From contig DAYVGO010000023.1 in assembly GCA_045399315.1 (NCBI GenBank), positions 1 to 64,000 on the forward strand: DNA of 64,000 bases. Direction: 5' to 3'. Origin of the DNA: Arsenophonus sp045399315 (GTDB lineage: Bacteria; Pseudomonadota; Gammaproteobacteria; Enterobacterales; Enterobacteriaceae). Position numbers and translations under genes: made by a program. Positions within the stretch are counted from its first letter, which is position 1. Each line of letters starts with the position of its first letter. Shown here piece by piece: positions 9,284 to 18,975 of the stretch. The notes beneath the pieces were generated by a model, which saw only the letters and a program-made list of their open reading frames with translations, made no database searches and was not told where the DNA came from.

Positions 9284-10320
9284 GTGAAAATTGATAATTT
9301 ACCAGTTGCCAATCATATTTTAGATTGTTTATTACATAGTATTTTATTACTTGATAATGAACTCATCGTTTACTATGCCAATCACTCTAGCCGCCAATTT
9401 TTTTATCTAGCCCAACAAAATTGCTTGACCCACCGTTACCAATGCTTTTTGATTATTGCTATCTTGATATAGAATTAATGCAAAAAAATAAAAAAAGATC
9501 TTAGCCTTACCGATAACGACACTATTCTGGTTATCAATAATCACTCCTATACAGTGACTATCAATGCTCAGCCCATTTCACAACATTTCATTCTGCTAGA
9601 ATTTTCGCCGGCCAATAACCAGCGCCGTTTAGATCAAGAACAATCATTACAAATCACATCGTGTGAATTAATCCGAACTTTAGCCCATGAGATAAAAAAT
9701 CCGTCAGGTGGTTTATGTGGAGCAGCTCAGCTGTTAGCCAAAACCATCTCTAATTCTGAGCAGTTAGAATATACCCAAGTTATTATTAAGCAAGCAGATC
9801 GCCTACACAATCTAGTTGATCGTCTACTCGGCCCGCAACATCCCAGCGCAAAAACAACACAAAATATTCACCAGGTTATTGAATGTACTTACTATTTAAT
9901 ATTAATGAAGCTACCGGAAAACATTAAATTAATAAAAAACTATGATCCTAATTTACTGAATTTCCACACTATCCGGATCAAATTGAACAAGTGTTACTCA
10001 ATTTAATCCAAAACGTGATACAAGCAATGGAAGAAAATGACGGAACGCTAACTATATGTACTCACACCGCATTTCAAGTGACATCACATGGAAAAATTTA
10101 TCGACTTGCTGCACGTATCGATATTGAAGATAATGGTCCAGGCATTCCGTCGCAGATACAAGATACGCTATTCTATCCAATGGTAAGTCATCGCAAAGGT
10201 GATAATGATTTAGGACTATCAATTGCCCAAAATATTATTGACCAGCATGCTGGTAGAATCGAATTTTCCAGTTGGCCAGGTCATACTCAATTTTCGATTT
10301 ATCTTTCTATAACAAACTAG
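9284..10320 (+). pseudogene. glnL: glnL (ntrB) relic, nitrogen sensor kinase
   Basis: NtrB phosphorylates NtrC under nitrogen limitation. The N-terminal PAS part is open from a GTG at 9284 to a stop at about 9470. The frame recovers at about 9554 and carries the histidine box TLAHEIKNPSGG, in which a conserved leucine after NP is replaced by serine. A shift near 9975 moves the ATP-binding half to another frame starting about 9991 (LNLIQNVIQAMEE, IEDNGPGIP, DNDLGLSIAQNIIDQHAG). All parts of the kinase can be found, but in three frames. The gene sits between glnA and glnG, as in E. coli. Confidence 0.93.
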
Positions 10321-10330
10321 GTAAACTCAT

Positions 10331-11752
10331 ATGCAAAAAGGTAAGTTGTGGATTGTTGATAATGATAGTGCTACCTGCTGGGTGCCAGAACAAGTATTAA
10401 ATAATGCCAGTATGGAATGCACCAGCTTTAAAGATATCCAAAGTGTACTGCTGGCATTGGAAAAGACCTGTCCAGATGTTTTAATCTCAGATATTCATAT
10501 GCCAGATAACGATGGGCTATCGTTGCTTACACGACTTAAACAGAGCCATCCTAAATTACCTATTATTATGACTGCCCATTCGGATCTAAACACCGCAGTT
10601 AATGCTTATCAACAAGGTGCTTTTGATTATTTACCAAAATCCTTTGATATTGACGAAACAATATCATTAGTTGAACTTGCGCTTAATTATTATCGCAATA
10701 AACAACCTAATAGCGAAGCAAATTTTTCAACGACGGCTCCTGTCACTAAGATTATTGGTGAAGCACCAACCATGCAAGAAGTTTACCGAATTATCGGTCG
10801 TTTATCTCGCTCCGCTATTAGTGTACTCATCAATGGTGAGTCAGAAACCGGTAAAGAGTTAGTGACTGATGCTCTTCATCGTCATAGCCCTAAATCAGCT
10901 GGGCCTTTTATTGCTCTAAATATGGCTGCTATTCCTAAAGATCTGATTGAATCTGAGCTATTTGGTCATGAAAAAGGGGCTTTTACCGGCGCTAGTCAAG
11001 TCAGGCAAGGGCGCTTTGAACAAGCGCATGGAGGATCACTTTTTCTAGATGAAATTGGTGATATGCCACTTGATATTCAAACACGTCTTTTACGTGTATT
11101 GGCTGAAGGCCAGTTTTATCGGATTGGTGGTTATACACCGATCAAAGTTGATGTCCGTATCATCGCCGCTACCCATCAATGCCTTGAGCAATTAGTGCAA
11201 GAAGGAAAATTTAGAGAAGATCTCTTTCACCGACTTAATATGATCCGCATTCCTCTGCCACCATTACGTGAACGGACTGAAGATATTCCGCTTCTAGCAC
11301 GTTATTTCCTCCATCAAACAGCGCTAGAACTTGGTGTAGAACGCAAAATTTTGGCGCAACAAACAGAAACTATCTTAATGTCTTTATCCTGGTCTGGTAA
11401 TGTACGCCAGTTAGAAAATGTCTGTCGTTAGCTTACAGTAATGTCCTCCAGTCAAGTTATATTACCGCAAGATCTGCCAAGTGATTTGCAACAAAATCAA
11501 TAATTCCTCTATTCCCCTAAAGTAAAATTGACGGCAAATCATGAACAATGGCTTGACTTACTTACCTATTGGACAAAAAAGGCGCTCGAAAACAATAAAC
11601 AGAATTTACTACAGGAAGTCTTACCACAAATTGAACGTACTATGCTTACATGTGCTTTAACATATACAAAAGGTCATAAACAGGAGGCAGCTCGCCGACT
11701 CGGCTGGGGCAGGAATACCATTAGCCGTAAATTGAAAGAATCTGGGATATAG
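10331..11752 (+). pseudogene. glnG: glnG (ntrC) relic, nitrogen regulator
   Basis: NtrC is a sigma-54 activator with receiver, AAA+ and DNA-binding domains. One frame runs the full length but has two stops: TAG at 11429 (a tryptophan in E. coli, after RQLENVCR) and TAA at 11501. These cut off the C-terminal Fis-type helix-turn-helix, still readable at 11680-11745 (HKQEAARRLGWGRNTISRKL). The receiver keeps the phospho-acceptor region SDIHMPDNDG but one of the N-terminal acidic residues is now Asn (VDNDS). The Walker A reads GESETGKE where the family has GESGTGKE. The GAFTGA loop that contacts sigma-54 is present. A truncated product could not bind the enhancer sites. Confidence 0.92.
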
Positions 11753-11788
11753 TAGTAAAAAACTTAAAATATTATTTTCTTTAGCCAA

Positions 11789-13162
11789 CTAAATCACACG
11801 TGAAAATTGGCGTTGCCGCATTTGGTTACACAAATAAATATCAAAACACATACAAATATTCCGGATCAATAATCGACCTTTAGGAGTAATTTGTAGCTGT
11901 CTTTCACCAACATTCACCAAGCCATCTATAATCATCGGCTGTAGCAGTTGCAAATCTGCAAAAAAATAATTTTTGAAGTCAATTTGATAACGATCTTCAA
12001 TAGCGCCGTAATCAAGCTGAAAATTGCAGATTAATGTTTTGATAACATCCCGCCGAATACAATCATCTAGTGTCAAAGACAAACCTTTCCATAATGCGTG
12101 CTGATGACTTTCAATAGCTTGGTAGTAGGCATTTAGGTCCTTTTGATTTTGCGCATAATTATCGCCTAACATACTAATGGCTGACACTCCAAGGCCAAGT
12201 AGATCACAGTTCTGCTGGGTGGTATAGCCCTGAAAATTTCGATGCAAAACACCATTACGTTGCGCAATAGCCAGTTCATCATTAGGTTTAGCAAAATGAT
12301 CCATGCCAATGAATTGATAACCATTTTGGGTCAAAGTAAAAATCGTTTGCTGTAAAATCGCCAGTTTCTGTTCTGCCGTCGGTAAATCATGCGGTTTAAT
12401 TTTGCGTTGTGCAGCAAATAAATTAGGTAAATGAGCATAATTAAAAACACTTAAACGATCGGGCGAAAGTGATAATACTCGCTCTAAAGTAAAAGTAAAC
12501 GTTTCTGTTATCTGCTTAGGTAAACCATAAATCAAATCGATACTGGTAGAACTAAACCCCATGTCACGGGCACGCTGAATTAAAGAGAAAATAAAACCTT
12601 CATCTTGCTGACGGTTAACTAAATATTGTACCTGTTTATTAAAATCCTGCACGCCCATACTAAGGCGATTAAATCCCTCACATCGCAAGTGATCGATAAC
12701 ATCCAGTTCTATTTCTCGTGGATCAATTTCAATCGATATTTCAGCATCAGCCGCAAAATAAAAATGTGATTTTAATATTGCCAATAGTTGACTTATCTGC
12801 GATTTATCCAGATAGGTTGGTGTCCCTCCGCCCCAATGCATTTGAGTCACGGTTCGATTGGTAAATAATTTCGCTTGTTTTACGATCTCTTGTTCTAAAA
12901 CAAGCAGATAGTTATTCACTTTATGCTTGTGACGAGTCACCAGTTTATTACAGCCACAGAAATAACACAGCTTATGACAAAACGGAATATGTACATAAAG
13001 AGAAAGAGGCCTGTCAGGATAGCGACTAGCGGCAATAGTAAAATCACTCTCACTATAATTGTGGTTGAATTCTAATACGGTAGGATAAGAAGTATACCTG
13101 GGTCCAGCATAGTTATATTTTTGAATAAGGGGAAGATCCCAAATGATACTCTGCTCTGACAT
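11789..13162 (-). CDS. hemN: Oxygen-independent coproporphyrinogen III oxidase HemN
   Basis: Radical-SAM enzyme converting coproporphyrinogen III to protoporphyrinogen IX without oxygen, in heme synthesis. The 457 residues contain the iron-sulfur motif CHKLCYFCGCNK near residue 62, preceded by YVHIPFCH, a glycine-rich SAM-binding GGGTPTYL near residue 112, and the HemN C-terminal domain (about residues 370-440). Length equals the E. coli protein. The position next to glnG, on the opposite strand, with yihI upstream, is the E. coli order. It is intact, in contrast to its neighbours on both sides. I saw no clear FNR site upstream. Confidence 0.96.
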   Translation of the reverse strand: MSEQSIIWDLPLIQKYNYAGPRYTSYPTVLEFNHNYSESDFTIAASRYPDRPLSLYVHIPFCHKLCYFCGCNKLVTRHKHKVNNYLLVLEQEIVKQAKLFTNRTVTQMHWGGGTPTYLDKSQISQLLAILKSHFYFAADAEISIEIDPREIELDVIDHLRCEGFNRLSMGVQDFNKQVQYLVNRQQDEGFIFSLIQRARDMGFSSTSIDLIYGLPKQITETFTFTLERVLSLSPDRLSVFNYAHLPNLFAAQRKIKPHDLPTAEQKLAILQQTIFTLTQNGYQFIGMDHFAKPNDELAIAQRNGVLHRNFQGYTTQQNCDLLGLGVSAISMLGDNYAQNQKDLNAYYQAIESHQHALWKGLSLTLDDCIRRDVIKTLICNFQLDYGAIEDRYQIDFKNYFFADLQLLQPMIIDGLVNVGERQLQITPKGRLLIRNICMCFDIYLCNQMRQRQFSRVI

Positions 13163-13431
13163 ATTTTTATCCTTTAATAATGGCTATCCCCTATCTTATA
13201 GCCAAACTCACATTACTATATTTCTCAATGTTATTTTAACCGATAAAAGATCATCTAAATATGATGTAAAAAATATAATGATCAAATTAAACTACCCATT
13301 AAAATGAGGAATACTGATAATCAAAAAATAATTACTTATAAGTTATTTATGATAAAACAGGAACATATATTAATATTTTATTAGATAATAATGCTTATTT
13401 TTACGATTAAATCATTATACCAAAACAATGC

Positions 13432-13943
13432 TTACTTCGCTTTCAAAAGACGCATAATATCATCTGGCTTAGTATCATCTTCTTCGTCATCAAGCTCAAT
13501 ACCAACTATTTTCAATAACGTTTCCATTCGATCCAACTTACTATCAACATAATTCATTTCATCTTTGGCTAGCTGTTTACCCTCCTCAAGATGAGTTAAT
13601 AATACAGCTAGACGCTCATCATTTTCCAATAATGCCAACTCTTCTTCAGGTGATAATATTGCTTTTTCAACCTTGCTTGCTTTTTGCTTGTTGGCATGCA
13701 ATGCTTTTTCTTCTTTGAATCAATCAATAATGGTATTGGTTTCTTACTACCAATGCGGGGATCTTTCGCCATTATTGGTTGATTGCTATTTTGAGCGTGA
13801 GTCCTATCTTGATAACGACCTACCTACTTGATGACCACGTTTTTTTCTGTTTTTTACGTTCACGACTGGCTAAATTTATCGATTCACGTTTTTTTCATTT
13901 TATTGGCAGCTTTCACTACTGGCTTTTTCTGTTGCCCCGACAT
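13432..13943 (-). pseudogene. yihI: yihI relic, Der GTPase-activating protein
   Basis: YihI stimulates the ribosome-assembly GTPase Der. The conserved C-terminal half is open from a TTG at 13701 to 13432 (ILSPEEELALLENDERLAVLL, DSKLDRMETLLKIVGIELDDEE), 89 residues against 169 in E. coli. The basic N-terminal half is visible upstream from an ATG at 13943 (MSGQQKKPVVKAANKMKK) but contains several frame breaks. The KDPRIGSKKPIPL block at about 13730-13775 is joined to the C-terminal frame through a shift in an ATTGATTGATTC repeat at about 13717-13728, a likely slippage point. The C-terminal domain could be expressed alone, but I regard the gene as broken. Confidence 0.85.
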
Positions 13944-14112
13944 AACTAATTTTCTCTTATTGCGGATTGTCAATACAATATTCATCATAATAATATGATA
14001 TATAGATGATTACTAGCTAACATAAGAATTGCTTCAAATAAAAACTTCGATAAAAATATTACCGAAGTGATTTAAATAAATTCATTATTCAATTAATTTG
14101 TTATTAATCCTA

Positions 14113-15441
14113 TTACACATTAACCAAAATAATTTTTAAAATAAATAACAGCGCAATAATAACCACAGCTAAGTCAATCTCACGCCATCTTCCTGTGCCT
14201 ATCTTCATTATACAATAGGCGATAAAACCCAACGCTATACCTTCAGTGATTGAGAAACTAAAAGGCATCATGACTGCAGTGATAAAAGCAGGCACTGACT
14301 CAGTTAAATCATCCCATTTAATACGTGTTAGACTAGATGTCATCAAAACACCAACATAGATTAGTGCTCCGGCGGTGGCATAAGTAGGAACCATACTAAC
14401 TAGCGGTGAAATAAAAATCGTCAATAAAAATAGTAGGCCAACGACAATAGCAGTCAATCCAGTACGTCCACCTACAGCAACCCCAGAGCTACTTTCTATA
14501 TAGGTGGTTACTGAAGATGTACCTATTGCACTGCCTGCTACTGAACTTAAACTATCGACATAAATAGCTTGTTTCATCTGCGGAAATTTACCTGTCTTGT
14601 CAGCCAACCCTGCTTTATCGGTCACACCAATTAAAGTTCCCGAAGAATCAAAAAGATTAATTAGCATGAAAGAGAAAATAATCCCCGACAAAGCAATATC
14701 AAATGAGCCAATCATATCAACATGACCAACAACCGTCATGATGCTAGGTGGCAGCGCAAATATACCATTATATTGGACATCACCGATCATCATCCCAATA
14801 ATGGTGGTGATCACAATAGAAATCAGTACCGCAGCATGAATATTATGGGCAGCTAACACGACAATAATAAAAAATCCTAAAATCCCCAATAACACATTAG
14901 ATTGAGAAAAATTACCAATGGCTACCAAAGTATCTGGATTAGCAACAATAATACCAGCGTTTTTCAACCCCATTAAGGCAATGAATAATCCAATACCACT
15001 GGTAATACTAACTCGTAAGCTCAAGGGGATATACCCAATGATCCAGTAACGAAAATGAAAAAGGGTCAAAAGAAATAAACTAACCGCTCCCCAAAAAATT
15101 GCCCCCATCGCGACTTGCCAGGAATAACCCATAGCACCAACAACGACAAAAGCAAAAAAGGCATTTAATCCCATCGCTGGAGCAACTGCCACAGGTAAAT
15201 TGGCCACGATACCCATCATGATACTACCTAGTGCAGTAACTAGGCAGGTAGTCACAAAAACAGCTTTAATATCCATTCCGGCCATTGATAGGATTTGCGG
15301 GTTAACAAAAACGATATAAACCATGGTTAAAAACGTTGTCAATCCGGCAATGATTTCTGTTCGAACAGTGGTGCCATGTTGCTGTAATTTAAACATGCGC
15401 TGAAGCAGACATTGTTGTCTGAGCGGATCTGTTTTGTTCAT
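14113..15441 (-). CDS. adeP: Adenine permease AdeP (NCS2 family)
   Basis: Inner-membrane proton symporter for purine bases. The 442 residues follow E. coli AdeP (PurP) closely: HGTTVRTEIIAGLTTFLTMVYIVFVNP at the start, APAMGLNAFFAF, a central LFDSSGTLIGVTDKAGL and the NCS2 signature region GTSSVTTYIESSSGVAVGGRTGL near residue 315. About 12 hydrophobic segments are visible. The closest family members transport adenine, so adenine is the likely substrate, but hypoxanthine or guanine cannot be excluded. It stands alone, and no PurR operator is obvious upstream. It would serve purine salvage, which suits a host-dependent cell. Confidence 0.9.
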   Translation of the reverse strand: MNKTDPLRQQCLLQRMFKLQQHGTTVRTEIIAGLTTFLTMVYIVFVNPQILSMAGMDIKAVFVTTCLVTALGSIMMGIVANLPVAVAPAMGLNAFFAFVVVGAMGYSWQVAMGAIFWGAVSLFLLTLFHFRYWIIGYIPLSLRVSITSGIGLFIALMGLKNAGIIVANPDTLVAIGNFSQSNVLLGILGFFIIVVLAAHNIHAAVLISIVITTIIGMMIGDVQYNGIFALPPSIMTVVGHVDMIGSFDIALSGIIFSFMLINLFDSSGTLIGVTDKAGLADKTGKFPQMKQAIYVDSLSSVAGSAIGTSSVTTYIESSSGVAVGGRTGLTAIVVGLLFLLTIFISPLVSMVPTYATAGALIYVGVLMTSSLTRIKWDDLTESVPAFITAVMMPFSFSITEGIALGFIAYCIMKIGTGRWREIDLAVVIIALLFILKIILVNV

Positions 15442-15698
15442 ATAAACGTAGCCTAATAATAAAAGTTTTTTTGCTTTATTTTACAATAAAACCAACTCAA
15501 CCAGTTAATTATAAAATAAAAAAAGAAAAAACAATTGCCTGACATAATGATACAAGTAATCATTTAATTCTATAATCACTGTTAAAATAAAGCTTAGCGG
15601 AATCAAAAAAGATTGGTACCCATTCCAGCAAATAAATTATCACTTATCTATTACGTCTATTTTATCTCGAACTAAAACTCAAGATAAAATAGTAGCAA

Positions 15699-16433
15699 TT
15701 AAAAACAAGCCAACTGTTTTTGTTGTTTGCTAGCTAATAAACCCAGTGGTGATTGACTTTTCTGTAAACGATGTAAGATTTGATTTGCTATAATCTCAAG
15801 TGAAAAACACATTATGAAATAGATTAAAGCAACAAATAGAAAAATTTCCATTGGATAAATCATTTCTCGATTATTTACTTGGGTTGCTAAAAACGATAAC
15901 TCGGTGACACCCACAATATATGCCAACGAAGTATCTTTAATTAATGCGATCCACTGATTTACAAAAGAGGGGATCATCATACGTAACGCTTGCGGCAGAA
16001 TAATATTCCATAAAACTGTCCAACGTGTAAACCCTAATGATATTCCCGCTTGCCATTGCCCTTGGCCAATAGCCAAGATACCGGCTTTTACGCCATGCGC
16101 CAAATAAGCTGAAGTAATCAAAGCTAGCACACAGACTACCGTCATTAGTTCAGGAATATCCGTTCCTAATAAAACAGGTAATAAAAAGTAACTCCAGAAA
16201 ATTAACATAATAACCGGTATAGCCCGCAAAAAACCTAACACTGCCGCCAGTATATTTGCCCACCAACCTGTTAACATTGCTAATGCTATTCCACCAGCAA
16301 TGCCAAGAAAAATAGAGATACTGCCCGCTAATAAACTTATTACCAATGTCAATGCTGCACCTTCTAAAGGACCATCAGGAAAGGTGCCAAACAATAGATA
16401 GCGCCAATTTTCAGCAATGACTGCAAAATTCAT
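15699..16433 (-). CDS. Polar amino acid ABC transporter permease (second)
   Basis: Inner-membrane permease of the HisM/GltK type (244 residues). The EAA loop that contacts the ATPase is visible as GISLGFTRWTVLWNIILPQALR near residue 130, with about five hydrophobic segments around it. It follows the other permease with one base between stop and start, so the two are co-translated and probably form a heterodimer. Substrate is probably a polar or acidic amino acid, judged from the companion binding protein. No ATP-binding subunit gene follows: the 257 bases downstream up to adeP hold no gene. Confidence 0.88.
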   Translation of the reverse strand: MNFAVIAENWRYLLFGTFPDGPLEGAALTLVISLLAGSISIFLGIAGGIALAMLTGWWANILAAVLGFLRAIPVIMLIFWSYFLLPVLLGTDIPELMTVVCVLALITSAYLAHGVKAGILAIGQGQWQAGISLGFTRWTVLWNIILPQALRMMIPSFVNQWIALIKDTSLAYIVGVTELSFLATQVNNREMIYPMEIFLFVALIYFIMCFSLEIIANQILHRLQKSQSPLGLLASKQQKQLACF

Positions 16434-16434
16434 G

Positions 16435-17172
16435 TTAATGTCCTTTTATTAATAAGCGCTGTTGACGCCATTGTCCCCAAGCTTCCATCACAGCAATAAT
16501 GGCGATATAAAGGATTGTCGCCATACCAAATGCCGTAAACGTTTGTAAACTTTGACTCTCAATCTGACGAGAAACATAAGAAAGTTCAGCAACACCTATT
16601 GCCATGGTTAGTGAAGAATTTTTTACGATATTCATATACTGACCCAACAAAGGTGGCATAGCAATCTTTAACGCTTGAGGCAAAACAACATAACGCATGG
16701 CTTGCCAACCAGATAAACCTAATGCTAATGCAGCAAATTTCTGCCTGTACTTCACACCATAAATACCCGCTCTTAATTCTTCCGCGATAAAAGGGGTAGA
16801 ATAGAGGGTTAATCCAATGACACCAGCCAAAAACTCAAATGATGGCCAGGCCAATTGAATACCAAAAATGGAGAAATGATGGGGCGCATTTAACCATTGC
16901 ATAACAGATTCGGGTAATATTTTTCCAACCGCGAAATACCAAAAAAAAAGCTGTATTAATAATGGCGTATTACGGAATAGTGAAATATAAGCGATTGCCA
17001 GCCACCGCAAAAATGCTATTTGGCTATCTCTAATAGTGGCAATAATAAAGCCTAAGAGTGTTGAAACGACTATTGTACAAAATGAGATCCACACAGTGAT
17101 GAGTAACCCCTGCCAAATCCAGTCAAGATATTCAGAGGTTAATAGCTGGCTAGAGAAAAAATATTCAAACAT
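16435..17172 (-). CDS. Polar amino acid ABC transporter permease (first)
   Basis: Inner-membrane permease of the HisQ/GltJ type (245 residues). It has the family's N-terminal WIWQGLLITVWIS, the FRNTPLLIQLFF motif near residue 66 and the EAA loop ALGLSGWQAMRYVVLPQALK near residue 148. It lies between the substrate-binding protein gene (82 bases upstream) and the second permease, in the usual binding protein, permease, permease order. In the glutamate/aspartate and related systems an ATPase gene follows; here it is missing. The gene itself looks intact. Confidence 0.88.
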   Translation of the reverse strand: MFEYFFSSQLLTSEYLDWIWQGLLITVWISFCTIVVSTLLGFIIATIRDSQIAFLRWLAIAYISLFRNTPLLIQLFFWYFAVGKILPESVMQWLNAPHHFSIFGIQLAWPSFEFLAGVIGLTLYSTPFIAEELRAGIYGVKYRQKFAALALGLSGWQAMRYVVLPQALKIAMPPLLGQYMNIVKNSSLTMAIGVAELSYVSRQIESQSLQTFTAFGMATILYIAIIAVMEAWGQWRQQRLLIKGH

Positions 17173-17253
17173 TTATGCAACCTATGTATGATGAAAGCAT
17201 CTCATTTAGGTATTTTTGTTAAAATTTCTTTAATTAAAATAATATTTTTTTAC

Positions 17254-18075
17254 TTAATCTAATGGCACAAATTTAAAATCACCACGAAGTAATGCTGTCC
17301 TAGTCTCTGGACCAAACCAACGATTATAAATTATTTCCGCTTGACCACTTTTTTCTAATTTCAATAAAGTATTATTTACTGCCTTGATTAAATTTGCTTC
17401 ACCTTTATCTACCGCTAATGCTTGATATTCACGCGTCAGACTAAAAGGTGAAATCTCATAATTGTCTTTAATTTTTGCCGGTAAATTACCTAATAAGCCA
17501 ATAAGTTTAGCATCATCTTGGGTAATAGCTTGTACATTACCATTTCGCAATGCAGCAAAAGCAAGCGGAGTATCATCGTAAGATATTACTTTAGTATTTG
17601 GATAGCGTTCACGTAGAGTGATTTCCTGCACTGTTCCTTTATCCGCACCAATACGTAAAGGAATAATATCATCGGCTGTTTTTAATACACCTTTACGAGC
17701 GATAAACTTCTGTCCAGTGGCAAAATCAGGAATTGAAAAATCAACTTGTTTAGCTCGTTCCTCAGTAATAGTAAAGTTAGCACCTATCAGATCCACTTTA
17801 CCTGCTTTCAATAAAGGAATTCGATTCGCGGGGTTAGTTGAACGTAATACTAATTTAACACCAAAATCATTAGCAATCGCTTCAGCAATATCAATATCAT
17901 AACCAACCAATTTTTTAGTTTTAGCATCAATAAAACCAAAAGGTGGATTACTATCAAAAACAGCAATACGGATCACCCCAGCTTTTTTGATATTCTCCAA
18001 TTTATCTGCTTTAACAAACCCAGTAACAAAAACTAATGCTACAGATAATACACTTGTAATAAGATAGGATTTCAT
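17254..18075 (-). CDS. Periplasmic amino acid-binding protein of ABC transporter
   Basis: Family 3 solute-binding protein of 273 residues. A signal peptide is evident: MKSYLITSVLSVALVFVTGF with cleavage probably after FVKA. The mature part has the family motif GYDIDIAEAIANDFG near residue 78, an arginine/glycine ligand region (VDLIGANFTITEERAKQVDF) and the hinge region ending in YNRWFGPETRTALLRGDFKF. The family binds polar amino acids such as glutamate, aspartate or glutamine; I cannot name the substrate. It is first in the operon with the two permeases. Expression of the importer would require an ATPase encoded elsewhere. Confidence 0.88.
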   Translation of the reverse strand: MKSYLITSVLSVALVFVTGFVKADKLENIKKAGVIRIAVFDSNPPFGFIDAKTKKLVGYDIDIAEAIANDFGVKLVLRSTNPANRIPLLKAGKVDLIGANFTITEERAKQVDFSIPDFATGQKFIARKGVLKTADDIIPLRIGADKGTVQEITLRERYPNTKVISYDDTPLAFAALRNGNVQAITQDDAKLIGLLGNLPAKIKDNYEISPFSLTREYQALAVDKGEANLIKAVNNTLLKLEKSGQAEIIYNRWFGPETRTALLRGDFKFVPLD

Positions 18076-18241
18076 TTCACTATTACCTTCTACACTGTCA
18101 ATATTTTGTAAATTTTTATCTATTTAAATCAAACTATCAATTCACAATTTGAACAGGAAATAATATAAAACTCTATCATTATTTCCAAAAAGAATAAAAA
18201 TTACTAAAAAATAGTCATTGAATAATTGGCGGTAATGCGTG

Positions 18242-18961
18242 TTAATGACTGCCTTTAGTCAACATTTTTTCCACACAATCTCCACCTAAATGACGAAAAT
18301 CTTGTCCTTTTAAATAATAGAAAATAAATTCACAAATATTCTGGCAACGATCACCTATTCGTTCAATAGAACGAGCACAAAACAAGGCCGTTAATACACT
18401 AGGAATTGTGCGGGGATCTCCCATCATATAAGTCATCAGTTGACGAACAATGCCTTCATACTCCTCATCAACTTTTTTATCTTCAAGATAAACCCCGATT
18501 GCCGCATCGAGATCCATGTGAGCAAAGGCATCTAATACATTATGCAACATCTGAATGGTATGACCGCCTAGTGATTCCAAGCTAACAAGTAGCGATTGAT
18601 GTTGCTCAGAAAACTTCTCTAACGCAACCTCACAAATCTTATCGGCCACATCACCAATACGTTCAAGCTCTGCAATTGTTTTTGAAATAGTCATAATTAG
18701 ACGCAAATCACTAGCAGTAGGTTGCCGCTTAGCGATAATACGTACACAAGCCTCATCGATCGCAACCTCCATCATATTGACTTTTTGATCATCCTCTATC
18801 ACTTTTTTGGCCAAATTCTCATCTTGGTTATGCAAAGCTTCAATGGCATTTTTTAGTTTTTCCTCTACCAATCCACCCATTGTCATTAACTCAGTACAAA
18901 TATGCTCCAACTCAGCATTAAACTGGCCGGAAATATGTTTGTTATAATTTAGATTATCCAT
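18242..18961 (-). CDS. phoU: Phosphate signalling protein PhoU
   Basis: PhoU couples the Pst phosphate importer to PhoR so that the Pho regulon stays off when phosphate is plentiful. The 239 residues form two PhoU repeats: the first at about residues 17-105 with EEKLKNAIEAL and ISKTIAELERIGDVADKI, the second at about 120-210 ending with ARSIERIGDRCQNICEFIFY. The E/DxxxD metal-binding motifs are present. It is last in the pst operon, 14 bases after pstB, as in E. coli. phoB and phoR are not adjacent; the kinase gene on the other side of pstS is envZ. Confidence 0.96.
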   Translation of the reverse strand: MDNLNYNKHISGQFNAELEHICTELMTMGGLVEEKLKNAIEALHNQDENLAKKVIEDDQKVNMMEVAIDEACVRIIAKRQPTASDLRLIMTISKTIAELERIGDVADKICEVALEKFSEQHQSLLVSLESLGGHTIQMLHNVLDAFAHMDLDAAIGVYLEDKKVDEEYEGIVRQLMTYMMGDPRTIPSVLTALFCARSIERIGDRCQNICEFIFYYLKGQDFRHLGGDCVEKMLTKGSH

Positions 18962-18975
18962 GGTAATACCCTATA

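Noticed and set aside
17618..17902. Plus-strand open frame opposite the amino-acid binding protein
   Set aside because: Antisense shadow of an intact gene.
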